From: Leisingera sp. ANG1 | GTDB lineage: Bacteria; Pseudomonadota; Alphaproteobacteria; Rhodobacterales; Rhodobacteraceae | Direction of reading: 5' to 3' | DNA length: 64,000 bases | Assembly: GCF_000203975.2 (NCBI RefSeq) | Contig: NZ_AFCF02000014.1 | Location: 1 to 64,000 of the forward strand | Shown: positions 11,080-19,173 of the stretch, piece after piece | How the letters are laid out: every line of letters begins with the position of its first letter | Position numbering within the stretch: the first letter of the stretch is position 1 | Position numbers and translations under genes: made by a program | The notes under the pieces: model-generated | Databases searched by the model: none | Told to the model about the DNA's origin: nothing | The model's input: only the letters and a program-made list of their open reading frames with translations

Positions 11080-11154
11080 GGGCGATTAGCTCAGCGGTAG
11101 AGCACTTCGTTGACATCGAAGGGGTCACAAGTTCGATCCTTGTATCGCCCACCA
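11080..11154 (+). tRNA. tRNA-Val (GAC anticodon)
   Basis: A 75-base cloverleaf. The acceptor stem GGGCGAT / ATCGCCC pairs perfectly, the D arm is GCTC...GAGC, the anticodon stem CTTCG / CGAAG encloses TTGACAT with anticodon GAC, and the T arm is ACAAG-TTCGATC-CTTGT. The 3' CCA is encoded. It reads the valine codons GUC and GUU. It lies just upstream of rpmJ. Confidence 0.97.
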
Positions 11155-11233
11155 TTCAATTCACTGCTTCGGCTCCGGCCCAAGCACCCGCTAACCCAGG
11201 CGCTGGTTCGCGCCGCAGACAAGGAGAGAGACC

Positions 11234-11359
11234 ATGAAGGTCAAGAACTCGCTCCGTTCGCTGAAGAACCGGCACCGCGATTGCCGGGTTGTGCGCCGTA
11301 AAGGCCGCGTGTATGTGATCAACAAGACCCAGCGCAAGTTTAAAGCGCGCCAGGGCTAA
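11234..11359 (+). CDS. rpmJ: 50S ribosomal protein L36 (zinc-independent, YkgO type)
   Basis: 41 residues: [20 protein letters not shown] followed by the basic tail [21 protein letters not shown]. This is the usual full length. Only one cysteine remains (Cys17), so the four-ligand zinc site of the other L36 type is absent. AAGGAGAGAG precedes the ATG, and a strong terminator follows 24 bases after the stop. It may be co-transcribed with the tRNA upstream. Confidence 0.96.
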   Translation: MKVKNSLRSLKNRHRDCRVVRRKGRVYVINKTQRKFKARQG

Positions 11360-11382
11360 GATCCACCACAGCGACATGCAGA

Positions 11383-11410
11383 AAACCGCATCATCCGATG
11401 CGGTTTTTTT
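11383..11410 (+). terminator. intrinsic terminator of rpmJ
   Basis: Ten-base-pair stem AAACCGCATC / GATGCGGTTT, loop ATCC, followed by an unbroken T run. Confidence 0.93.
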
Positions 11411-11496
11411 GCGTTTGGGGGGGTCAGTCCGGACAAGCGATGCAAAGACAGAGCGCGTTCCGGGCCTGGCAAGGCAACAGCTGATTGCGACTTTCT

Positions 11497-11509
11497 GACT
11501 GTTTCAGTC
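11497..11509. promoter_or_regulatory. GACT-N5-AGTC palindrome, distal iron-type box
   Basis: GACTGTTTCAGTC, the first of two identical copies before the FbpA-type gene. The shared block extends to 18 bases (GACTGTTTCAGTCGGAAA) in both copies. The pattern recalls the Iron-Rhodo-box predicted for Rhodobacterales iron genes; that match is from memory and would need a motif comparison. Confidence 0.65.
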
Positions 11510-11545
11510 GGAAATTCATTGCATCTGCCGCCAGATGCTTTAATC

Positions 11546-11558
11546 GACTGTTTCAGTC
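11546..11558. promoter_or_regulatory. GACT-N5-AGTC palindrome, proximal iron-type box
   Basis: GACTGTTTCAGTC again, centred 49 bases after the first copy and about 40 bases before the start codon of the FbpA-type gene. This position could block initiation or early elongation. A third variant precedes the permease gene at 15487. Confidence 0.7.
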
Positions 11559-11591
11559 GGAAAACTGATCTAACCAAGAACGGGACATCCA

Positions 11592-12608
11592 ATGCTGAAA
11601 GCCACAACCGTAATGGCCGGGGCGCTGAGCGCAGCTGTTGCCACCGCCGCTGCTGCCCAGGGCGAGCTGAACATCTACTCCTCGCGCCACTATGACACCG
11701 ACGAGCAGCTCTATTCGAACTTCGAAGAGGCCACCGGCATCACCATCAACCGCATCGAAGGCAACGCCGATGAGCTGATTGCCCGGATGAATGCCGAAGG
11801 CGAAAACTCCCCTGCTGACATCCTGATAACCGTCGACACCTCGCGCCTGACCCGCGCCAAGGAGGCGGGTGTCCTGCAAAGCATCGACAGCGACGTGCTG
11901 GAAGCCCGCGTCCCCGCCTACCTGCAGGATCAGGACAACCAATGGTTCGGCTTCAGCCAGCGCGCGCGCATCATTTTCTACGACAAGAATGAGGTGGCAA
12001 ACCCGCCGCAGACCTATTTGGATCTGGCCGACCCTGCCTACAAAGGCAAGGTTTGCATCCGGTCGTCCAAGAACACCTACAACCAGACCCTGCTGGCCTC
12101 GATCGTGACCCACCACGGCGCTGAAAAAGCCCGCGGCTGGGCCGAGGGCGTGGTCGCCAACATGGCCCGCGATCCGCAGGGCGGCGACACAGACCAGATG
12201 CGCGGCATCATCTCCGGCGAATGCGATATTGCCGTTGCAAACAGCTATTACTTTGCCCGCTCGATCCGCAAAGACGTCAAGGGCATCTCCGAAAACCGCG
12301 ATCAGATCGGCTGGCTGTTCCCCTCCCAGAACGCGGAAGGCGCACATATGAACCTGTCGGGCGGTGGCGTGGCCGTACATGCTCCGAACAAGGAGAACGC
12401 CATCAAGTTCCTGGAATACCTTTCCAGCGATTCCGCCCAGGCGTATTTCTCGGCCGGCAATGACGAATACCCGGCGGTGTCCGGTGTCGGCCTGGCCCCG
12501 TCGATCGCGGCCCTTGGCCATTTCAAACCGGATGACGTGAACCTATCCGAGGTCGCCAAGAACCTGCCCGAGGCACAGAAGATCTTCAACGACGTCGGCT
12601 GGAAGTAA
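11592..12608 (+). CDS. ferric iron ABC transporter, periplasmic binding protein (FbpA type)
   Basis: 338 residues with a Sec signal peptide (about 1-22, ending AAAAQ). The mature protein starts GELNIYSSRHYDTD, the classic FbpA/FutA opening, and has the adjacent tyrosines Tyr219-Tyr220 in NSYYFAR that coordinate Fe(III). It captures ferric iron in the periplasm for an inner-membrane permease, most likely the FbpB-type gene on the opposite strand 1.2 kb away. Two GACT-N5-AGTC boxes lie upstream, suggesting iron-responsive control. A strong terminator follows, so it is monocistronic. Confidence 0.93.
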   Translation: MLKATTVMAGALSAAVATAAAAQGELNIYSSRHYDTDEQLYSNFEEATGITINRIEGNADELIARMNAEGENSPADILITVDTSRLTRAKEAGVLQSIDSDVLEARVPAYLQDQDNQWFGFSQRARIIFYDKNEVANPPQTYLDLADPAYKGKVCIRSSKNTYNQTLLASIVTHHGAEKARGWAEGVVANMARDPQGGDTDQMRGIISGECDIAVANSYYFARSIRKDVKGISENRDQIGWLFPSQNAEGAHMNLSGGGVAVHAPNKENAIKFLEYLSSDSAQAYFSAGNDEYPAVSGVGLAPSIAALGHFKPDDVNLSEVAKNLPEAQKIFNDVGWK

Positions 12609-12631
12609 CGCCAGCCTTCAAAGAAACTGGA

Positions 12632-12659
12632 AAAGCGCGGCTCTGGCCGCGCTTTTTTT
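12632..12659 (+). terminator. intrinsic terminator of the iron-binding protein gene
   Basis: Nine-base-pair stem AAAGCGCGG / CCGCGCTTT with loop CTCTGG, followed by a T run. Confidence 0.92.
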
Positions 12660-12828
12660 GCCTGTACGTTTCCCAAATGGCACAGCAGCCGCCAGTTTGG
12701 CGAAAGTTCGAAGCAATCCCAGCTTTTCCTAGACCCGCCACCACCACATGCCTATAGGTTCGCGCATCTTGAAATTAGGGGGGAAACATGCAGTCGGGAG
12801 CACGCCGCGCTCTGGAGGAACAGAGCCT

Positions 12829-13689
12829 ATGAACCGGTTGCCAGTAACGATTATCAGCGGCTATCTGGGCGCGGGCAAGACAACGCTGATCAACCGCCTC
12901 CTGGCAGAGGATCACGGGTTGAAACTGGCCGTGATCGTCAATGACTTCGGCGCGGTCAACATTGATGACGCCCTGATCCAGGACACTGAAGGCGGCAAGA
13001 TCGCCCTGACCGACGGCTGCGTCTGCTGCACCATGGGGGATGACCTGTCTCTGGCGCTGCGCACCGTACTAAACCGCCCGGAACAGCCCGACCACCTGGT
13101 GATCGAGGCCAGCGGTATCTCCGATCCCGTTGCCATCGCCAATTCCGTCCTGAATGAATCCGGCCTCAGCTACGGCGGCATCGTCTCCCTGGTGGATGCG
13201 GAAAACGCCGCGACCCTGCTGAACGATCCGCTGGTAGCCCCGCAGGCAGAACAGCAGATCCGCACGGCCGATCTGGTGATCGCTACCAAATGCGATGACC
13301 TGAATGCAGAGCTTTCAGCACTTCTGGCCAAGGCCGGCGCCCGCACCCCCACCGTGCTCAACACCTCTCCGGTGGCAGAACTTCTGTTTGACGTGGTGCC
13401 GCTGCCCAAGGGCCGCGCGGTCGCGGCGCACCCCTCCTATACCACCTGGCAGCACCGCAGCAGCACCGTTCTGGACCGCCGCACGCTGGGGGACAAACTG
13501 GCAGAGCGGCCAGCCGGGCTTTACCGGATGAAAGGTTTCGTGCTGACCACCGGCGGCGCCTATGAGTTGCACGTCGTGGGCCGCCATGTGGAGGCCAAAC
13601 GCTGCGAGGCGGAGGAGACGCTGCTGGTCGGCCTCGGCCCTGCAGACCGGATTACCCGCGACGAAATCGAGGCCTGGTGGGCGGCATAA
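12829..13689 (+). CDS. CobW/G3E-family GTPase, putative metal chaperone
   Basis: 286 residues from the ATG at 12829, where GGAGG is 9-10 bases upstream and MNRLPVTIISGYLGAGKTT is the family start. The Walker A is GYLGAGKTT (residues 11-19) and the CXCC metal-binding motif is GCVCCTMGDD (Cys 64, 66, 67), with a TKCD guanine-specificity motif later. G3E GTPases insert Zn, Co, Ni or Fe into client proteins. The metal and client are not readable here. Its place between two iron-transport genes hints at iron or at general metal homeostasis. Confidence 0.88.
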   Translation: MNRLPVTIISGYLGAGKTTLINRLLAEDHGLKLAVIVNDFGAVNIDDALIQDTEGGKIALTDGCVCCTMGDDLSLALRTVLNRPEQPDHLVIEASGISDPVAIANSVLNESGLSYGGIVSLVDAENAATLLNDPLVAPQAEQQIRTADLVIATKCDDLNAELSALLAKAGARTPTVLNTSPVAELLFDVVPLPKGRAVAAHPSYTTWQHRSSTVLDRRTLGDKLAERPAGLYRMKGFVLTTGGAYELHVVGRHVEAKRCEAEETLLVGLGPADRITRDEIEAWWAA

Positions 13690-13711
13690 GCCGTCCCCTT
13701 TGCAGAGACGC

Positions 13712-13759
13712 GCCAGGAAAATTCGAATTTTCCTGGCAAGAATTTTCCAAAATTCTTGC
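13712..13759. terminator. double palindromic terminator between convergent genes
   Basis: Two adjoining AT-rich hairpins fill the space between the CobW-type gene and the FbpB-type gene. Positions 13712-13737 form a perfect 26-base palindrome without a loop. Positions 13736-13759 form an 11-base-pair stem around CC. Each contains GAATTTTCC. Neither has a long T tract outside the stem, but AT-rich stem ends supply U-rich RNA in both directions. Confidence 0.65.
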
Positions 13760-13761
13760 GC

Positions 13762-15441
13762 CTACCGCCGCCGCCCAACCTGGCGGCAGATCAGGATCAC
13801 CGGCAGCAGCCCCACCGCCATGATCACCAGCGACGGCACTGCCGCACCTTCCAGCCGCTCATCTGCGGCCAGCCGGTGCGCCTGCACCGCCAGCGTGTCG
13901 AAATTGAACGGCCGCATGATCAGCGTTGCCGGCAGCTCCTTCATCACATCGACAAAGACAATCAGCAGCGCCGTTAGCAGGCTGGGTGTCAGGATCGGCA
14001 GATGCACCCGCCGCAGCATCCCCATCGGCCCCTGCCCCAGCGACCGCGCCGCGGCATCCATGTTCGAATGCATCGTCGCCTGGCCGCCCTCATAGGCGCC
14101 AAGCGCCGCCGCCATGAACCGTACCCCATAAGCCGCCACCAGCAGCCAGATTGAACCTGTCACCAAAAGCCCGGTACGGATCCCGAAGGCTTCGCGCATC
14201 CAGGCGTCCAGCGCGTTGTCAAAGGCGGCGAAAGGCACGATCAGCCCCACCGCAATCACCCCGCCCGGCACCGCATATCCCAGCCGAGCGAAATAGGCCG
14301 CGGTCGCGGACAGCCGCCCGGGCCGCAGCCGCTGGTAAAAGCCCAGGCACACCGCCGCCGCCACGGTCAGCACCGCCGCCGCCGTGGCCAGGGTGATCGA
14401 ATTGGTTGTGAAATCGATGTAACGGCGGCTGAACAGGTTTTGTTCGGAGTCAAAACTCATCGCGAACAGCACCGCCACCGGCAGCAGGAAGCCCAGCACC
14501 ACCGGCACGGCGCAAAAGAACACGGCAATCGCCGCCTTGATGCCGCCCAGCTCGGCTGGCGCCATCTGGCTGTGATGCTTGCCCGCGTGATGGTATTTCG
14601 CCCGCCCGCGCGTCGCCCGCTCCACCACCGCCAGCGTCAGCGCAAACCCCAGCAGGCACAGTGCCAGCTGCGCCGCGCCGCCGCGGTCGCCCAGCGAGAA
14701 CCAGCTAGTGTAGATGCCGGTGGCAAAGGTCTGCACCCCGAAATAACTGACCGTGCCAAAGTCCGCGATGGTCTCCATCACCGCCAGCAAAACGCCCGAG
14801 GCAATGGCCGGCCGCGCCATCGGCAGGCTGACCAGCCAGAACGCTTGCCAGGAATTCTTGCCAAGCGCCCGCGCCGCCAGAAAGGCGCCTGCGCTCTGCT
14901 GCATGAAGGCCGCCCGCGCCAGCAAGTAGACATAGGGGTAAAGCACCAGCACCAGCATCGCCGCCGCCCCGCCGGTGGAACGGATCTCCGGGAACCAGTA
15001 GTCCCGCGGCCCCCAGCCGGTCACCTCGCGCAACGTGGACTGCACAATGCCGGGATGATCCAGGATATGGGTATAGGCATAGGCCAGAACATAGGCCGGA
15101 AAGGCCAGCGGCAGCACCAGCGCGACTTCCAGCAGCCGGGCACCGGGGAACCGGGTCATCGTCACCAGCCAGGCGGCGCCTGTGCCGATTGCAAAGGTGC
15201 CAAGCGCCACCAGCGCCACCAGCGCCAGCGTCGTCAGCGAATAGCCCGGCAGCACAGTCCCGGCCAGGTGGCTGATCGTCTCCGTGCCGCCAAAGGCCGC
15301 CGCCAGCGCCACTGCCACCATCGGCAGCAGGCAGGACAGCGCCACCGCCCAGGCCAGCACAGCAAAGACACTGCCCCCGGTTCTGCCGCCGCGGCGGCGC
15401 CCGTGCGGCGCGTATTCTATGGGATCATCGGCAGCGGTCAT
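13762..15441 (-). CDS. ferric iron ABC transporter, fused permease (FbpB type)
   Basis: 559 residues, about twelve membrane helices. Two binding-protein-dependent permease halves lie in tandem, each with a cytoplasmic coupling loop: ARALGKNSWQAFWLVSLPMARPAI in the first and ARSLGQGPMGMLRRVHLPILTPSL in the second. This fused arrangement is characteristic of FbpB/SfuB. It moves iron delivered by the FbpA-type protein across the inner membrane. No ATPase gene lies alongside, so FbpC must be encoded elsewhere. A GACT-N5-AGTC box lies 46 bases before the start codon. Confidence 0.93.
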   Translation of the reverse strand: MTAADDPIEYAPHGRRRGGRTGGSVFAVLAWAVALSCLLPMVAVALAAAFGGTETISHLAGTVLPGYSLTTLALVALVALGTFAIGTGAAWLVTMTRFPGARLLEVALVLPLAFPAYVLAYAYTHILDHPGIVQSTLREVTGWGPRDYWFPEIRSTGGAAAMLVLVLYPYVYLLARAAFMQQSAGAFLAARALGKNSWQAFWLVSLPMARPAIASGVLLAVMETIADFGTVSYFGVQTFATGIYTSWFSLGDRGGAAQLALCLLGFALTLAVVERATRGRAKYHHAGKHHSQMAPAELGGIKAAIAVFFCAVPVVLGFLLPVAVLFAMSFDSEQNLFSRRYIDFTTNSITLATAAAVLTVAAAVCLGFYQRLRPGRLSATAAYFARLGYAVPGGVIAVGLIVPFAAFDNALDAWMREAFGIRTGLLVTGSIWLLVAAYGVRFMAAALGAYEGGQATMHSNMDAAARSLGQGPMGMLRRVHLPILTPSLLTALLIVFVDVMKELPATLIMRPFNFDTLAVQAHRLAADERLEGAAVPSLVIMAVGLLPVILICRQVGRRR

Positions 15442-15486
15442 GTGCGGCAGTCTGGGTCCAGCTGATAGGTCTCACCGCCCTATTTC

Positions 15487-15499
15487 GACTATTCCAGTC
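15487..15499. promoter_or_regulatory. GACT-N5-AGTC palindrome before the iron permease
   Basis: GACTATTCCAGTC: the same four-base arms and five-base spacing as the two boxes at the binding-protein gene, 46 bases upstream of the permease start codon on the minus strand. Presence at both separated iron genes supports a shared regulator. Confidence 0.65.
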
Positions 15500-15550
15500 A
15501 GAAATTCCAGCCGAAAGCGCGGCACGGACCGGCCCTTCCAAAACAGCAAA

Positions 15551-15573
15551 CGGGCGCCGGATAACGGCGCCCG
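15551..15573 (-). terminator. terminator of the liv/ligase operon
   Basis: Nine-base-pair stem CGGGCGCCG / CGGCGCCCG, five-base loop. On the minus strand it is followed by TTTGCTGTTTT, 24 bases after the ligase stop codon. Confidence 0.8.
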
Positions 15574-15596
15574 CATCAACTGCTTCCATGACGGTC

Positions 15597-16814
15597 TCAG
15601 TCGTAGGTCCGCTGATCCTCAATCACCAGACCGTCCTTGGGCAGAGCATCCGGCGCCACCACTTCGACCTTGCCCTTGAGCTTCAGAACCTCGATCACCG
15701 ACCGGGCAAAGACCGCCTCGTCGCCGCCCTTGGCTTCGATCTGCACAGTCATCGCATCCATCTCGCCGTCGCGGCTGGCAATCACCCGCGCCTTGACGAT
15801 CTCGTCATGCTTCTCAACCAGCGCAGCCACCTGCTCCGGGCGCACGAACATGCCCTTGATCTTGGTGGTCTGATCTGCCCGGCCCATCCAGCCCTTGATC
15901 CGCATGTTGGTGCGGCCGCAGGGCGAGACACCCGGCATCACCGCCGACAGATCACCAGTGGCAAAGCGGATCAGCGGGTAATCGGGATTAAGCGTTGTCA
16001 CCACAACCTCGCCGACCTCACCCGCCGCCACCGGGTTGCCGGTGCCGGGGGTGACGATCTCGACGATCACATGCTCGTCGACAATCATCCCCTCCATTGC
16101 CGGGCTTTCATAGGCGATATTGCCCAGATCGGCAGTGGCATAGCACTGCAGGCAGGAAATCCCGCGGTCGAGGTACTCCTGGCGCAAGCTGGGGAACAGC
16201 GCACCGCCCCCCACTGCGGCCTTGGAGAACATCAGCTCCACGCCCATGGCATCGGCCTTGTCCAGGATCACCTTCAGGTAATCCGGCGTCCCTGCATAGG
16301 CGGTGGCACCTACATCATGCGCCGCCGTCACCTGCAGCTCGGTCTGGCCGGTTCCGGCCGGCAGCACCGCGGCGCCAACCGCCCGCGCACCGTTTTCAAA
16401 GATCATGCCGGCAGGCGTCAGATGATAGCCGAAACAGTTCTGCACCACATCGCCCTGGCCGATGCCAGCTGCATGCAGGAACCGTCCCATGCGCCACCAG
16501 TCGCCATCCACGCCGCCCGGCTCATAGATCGGGCCCGGACTCTGGAAGATATGGGCAAAACCGGTTGCGGGCTTGACGGTGAAGCCGCCAAAGGGCGGAT
16601 GCGCCGCCTGTGCGCGGCTCAGTTCGGATTTGCGCAGCACCGGCAGCGCGGCCAGCGCCTCCACCGAGGTCACGGCTGCGGGCTCCACCCCGTCCAGCAG
16701 GCTGGCGTAGCCGGGGGCGGATTTGGCGCGGGCGATCTGCTCCGGCAGCGCCTGGGCCAGGCCGGCGGCGCGTTCATCTGCGCTGCGGGTTTCAAGCGTG
16801 TCAAAAAAGCTCAT
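15597..16814 (-). CDS. phenylacetate-CoA ligase (PaaK) family adenylate-forming enzyme
   Basis: 405 residues from the ATG at 16814, which has GGGGAG upstream; a start ten codons earlier would overlap livF. Family landmarks are IFQSPGPIYEPGG, the adenylation segment CYATADLGNIAYES, RFATGDLSAV and the hinge RIKGWMGRADQTTKIKGMFV. Enzymes of this family convert aryl or related acids to CoA thioesters through an acyl-AMP. It is the last gene of a minus-strand operon with a branched-chain-type ABC transporter, so its substrate is probably what that transporter imports. The exact acid is unknown. Confidence 0.88.
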   Translation of the reverse strand: MSFFDTLETRSADERAAGLAQALPEQIARAKSAPGYASLLDGVEPAAVTSVEALAALPVLRKSELSRAQAAHPPFGGFTVKPATGFAHIFQSPGPIYEPGGVDGDWWRMGRFLHAAGIGQGDVVQNCFGYHLTPAGMIFENGARAVGAAVLPAGTGQTELQVTAAHDVGATAYAGTPDYLKVILDKADAMGVELMFSKAAVGGGALFPSLRQEYLDRGISCLQCYATADLGNIAYESPAMEGMIVDEHVIVEIVTPGTGNPVAAGEVGEVVVTTLNPDYPLIRFATGDLSAVMPGVSPCGRTNMRIKGWMGRADQTTKIKGMFVRPEQVAALVEKHDEIVKARVIASRDGEMDAMTVQIEAKGGDEAVFARSVIEVLKLKGKVEVVAPDALPKDGLVIEDQRTYD

Positions 16815-16831
16815 CACATCATCTCCCCGCA

Positions 16832-17683
16832 TCAGCTCAGCCACCTCTTGCGGCGGCGGTAGGACCGCACGTCGCGGAAGCTCTTGCGCCCTTCGTCCGA
16901 CATGCCGAGGTAGAATTCCTTCACGTCCGGGTTCTCCCGCAGCTCTGCTGCAGGCCCGTCCATCACCACCCGGCCGGATTCCAGGATGTATCCGTAATGG
17001 GCATAACGCAGAGCGACGTTGGTGTTCTGCTCCGCCAGCAGGAAGGTCACGCCTTCCTGTTCGTTGATCGACTTCACGATCTCGAAAATCTGCTCCACCA
17101 GCTGCGGCGCCAGCCCCATCGAGGGTTCGTCCAGCAGGATTGTCTCCGGCCGCGACATCAGCGCGCGGCCCATCGCCACCATCTGCTGCTCGCCGCCCGA
17201 GGTATAGCCTGCCTGCGATTTCCGGCGCTCCTTCAGGCGCGGGAAGTAGTGATAGACCATTTCCAGGTCTTTCTGGATATCGGCACCGCTGTCGCGGCGG
17301 GTATAGGCACCGGTCAGCAGGTTTTCCTCCACCGTCAGGTGCTCAAAGCAGTGGCGGCCTTCCATTACCTGAATGACGCCCTTCTTCACCAGCTCCGCCG
17401 GATCCTGCTCATGCACATGCGCACCGCGGTATTTGATCGAGCCCTTGGTGACCTCGCCGCGTTCCGAATGCAGCAGGTTTGAGATTGCCTTCAGCGTCGT
17501 GGTCTTGCCGGCCCCGTTGCCGCCCAGCAGCGCCGTGATGCCGCCCTTGGGCACATTCAGGCTCACGCCCTTCAGGACGAGGATCACGTGATTGTAGATC
17601 ACCTCGATATTGTTGACCTCCAGCAGGGTCTCGGCCTGCACATCGGAAGTATCGGCGGCGGTGTTCGCTGCATCCAGCATCAA
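16832..17683 (-). CDS. livF: branched-chain-type ABC transporter ATPase LivF
   Basis: 283 residues with Walker A GGNGAGKTT (about 54-62), ABC signature TSGGEQQMVAMGRAL, Walker B ILLDEPSMGL and the LivF-typical FLLAEQN. About 20 extra residues at the N terminus (MMLDAANTAADTSDVQ) and a basic tail (RSYRRRKRWLS) go beyond the usual 235 or so. The operon suggests a carboxylate or aromatic acid substrate rather than leucine. Seventeen bases separate it from the downstream ligase. Confidence 0.92.
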   Translation of the reverse strand: MMLDAANTAADTSDVQAETLLEVNNIEVIYNHVILVLKGVSLNVPKGGITALLGGNGAGKTTTLKAISNLLHSERGEVTKGSIKYRGAHVHEQDPAELVKKGVIQVMEGRHCFEHLTVEENLLTGAYTRRDSGADIQKDLEMVYHYFPRLKERRKSQAGYTSGGEQQMVAMGRALMSRPETILLDEPSMGLAPQLVEQIFEIVKSINEQEGVTFLLAEQNTNVALRYAHYGYILESGRVVMDGPAAELRENPDVKEFYLGMSDEGRKSFRDVRSYRRRKRWLS

Positions 17684-17735
17684 AGCGTGTCCTCATACCT
17701 GTCCCGGTTCTTCTCCGGGACCCTGTTTGCGTGGC

Positions 17736-17788
17736 GCGGCGGCTCCCCGCCGCACCGTTTCTTCCCGGCCCCGCCAAGGCAGGGCCGG
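17736..17788 (-). other. two hairpins in the binding protein-livF spacer
   Basis: Two GC-rich hairpins lie between the binding-protein gene and livF: 17736-17753 (GCGGCGG / CCGCCGC) and 17765-17788 (CCGGCCC / GGGCCGG). Without long T tracts they are more likely to protect or partly terminate the upstream message, keeping the binding protein more abundant than the ATPase. Confidence 0.5.
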
Positions 17789-17797
17789 ACAGAGCCC

Positions 17798-19081
17798 TTA
17801 GCTGCAGCCGGGCTCGATGTTGTTCTCAGACGCGTAGGCGGCGGAGTCTTCTTCGATCAGCTTGCCGATCACTTCGGTGTCGGACGGTTTGAAGTCCGAG
17901 ATCAGCGACCAGGTCTTGCTCTCCGCATCCCACTGGGTCACGCCCACCAGGCCCGGGCCGCCGTGGTTCTCGCAGGAGACGTTGAAGGTCGGGCCGAAGT
18001 TCGGCATCCCCAGCGCTTCCATCTTGGCCTCATCGATCACCAGCGCTTCCATGCCGTCGCGCATCATCGCCGCGGTGATGTCCGCAGTGCCGTGAATCTC
18101 CTGCGCGGTCTTGGCGGCCTCTGCTGCCAGCATCGCCGCGTACATGCCGCGGTTATAGAGCACGTTGCCCACCTGATCGCCGGCGCCCGCGGCCTTGCCC
18201 GCATCAACGACGTACTTCTGGATGTCGTCAAACACCGGGAAGTCACGGCCCACGTTGTGGAAGGTCACCGCCTTGTAGCCGTCGGCCTTGGCGCCTGCCG
18301 GCATCACATCATGCTCGGCACCGGACCACCACACGCCGATGAAGTTCTCCATCGGGAAGCGGATGTTGGCGGCTTCCTGGATCGCCACCTGGTTCATCAC
18401 GCCCCAGCCCCACATCACGACGTTGTCGGGACGGTCACGGCGGATCTGCAGCCACTGCGATTTCTGCTCCTGGCCGGGATGGTCGACCGGCAGAGCAATC
18501 AGCTCAAAGCCGTGCTTCTTGGACAGCTCTTCCAGGGTGCGGATCGGCTCCTTGCCATAGGCGGAATTGTGGTAGATCAGCGCAATCTTCTTGCCGCTGA
18601 TGTCGCCGCCATTGGATTCCAGCAGGTAGTTCACCACGCCCGAGGCGCCGTTCCAGTAGTTGGCCGGGTAGTTGAACACGTGGCTGAACACTTCACCGTT
18701 GGCAGCCGAGGTCCGGCCATAGCCCATAGTGTGCAGCGGGATGTTGTCCGCGGTCACTTTGGGGATCAGCTGATAAGTGATGCCGGTGGACAGCGGCTGA
18801 TAGATCAGCGCGCCCTGGCCCTTGGTGGACTCGTAGCATTCCACACCCTTTTCGGTGTTATAGCCGGTCTCGCATTCGATCACCTTGGCCTTGACGCCGC
18901 CGATGCCACCATCGCGCTCATTCAGCAGGGTGAAATAGTCGTTGTAGCCGTCCGAGAACGGGATGCCGCCCGCCGCATAAGGCCCGGTCCGGTAGCTGAG
19001 GTCCGGGAACACCAGGTCCGCCATTGCCGGACCGGCTGCCATCGCGGCGCCCAGCGCCAGTGTGGTCAGTGTCTTTTTCAT
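17798..19081 (-). CDS. periplasmic substrate-binding protein of the liv-type transporter
   Basis: 427 residues from the ATG at 19081, giving a clean signal peptide MKKTLTTLALGAAMAAGPAMA. The mature protein begins DLVFPDLSYRTGPYAAGG and has the two-lobe type I periplasmic binding fold, with GVKAKVIECETGYN and KIALIYHNSAYGKEP. This subfamily is the one often found next to acyl-CoA ligases rather than classical LivK, so an organic acid ligand is likely. Three cysteines are present (CETGYN, ECYEST and the C-terminal EPGCS), besides NVSCEN. Confidence 0.9.
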   Translation of the reverse strand: MKKTLTTLALGAAMAAGPAMADLVFPDLSYRTGPYAAGGIPFSDGYNDYFTLLNERDGGIGGVKAKVIECETGYNTEKGVECYESTKGQGALIYQPLSTGITYQLIPKVTADNIPLHTMGYGRTSAANGEVFSHVFNYPANYWNGASGVVNYLLESNGGDISGKKIALIYHNSAYGKEPIRTLEELSKKHGFELIALPVDHPGQEQKSQWLQIRRDRPDNVVMWGWGVMNQVAIQEAANIRFPMENFIGVWWSGAEHDVMPAGAKADGYKAVTFHNVGRDFPVFDDIQKYVVDAGKAAGAGDQVGNVLYNRGMYAAMLAAEAAKTAQEIHGTADITAAMMRDGMEALVIDEAKMEALGMPNFGPTFNVSCENHGGPGLVGVTQWDAESKTWSLISDFKPSDTEVIGKLIEEDSAAYASENNIEPGCS

Positions 19082-19173
19082 CGGCTTAAATCCTCCCTTT
19101 GGTCTTATCCGATGGTTTCCAAAAACGGGGGTGGTCTTGCTTTTCTCCCCGCCAGCTCTCGAGGCCGCCCGCA

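Noticed and set aside
13762-15441. Two separate permease genes
   Set aside because: The frame is continuous and a fused double permease is normal for FbpB-type transporters.
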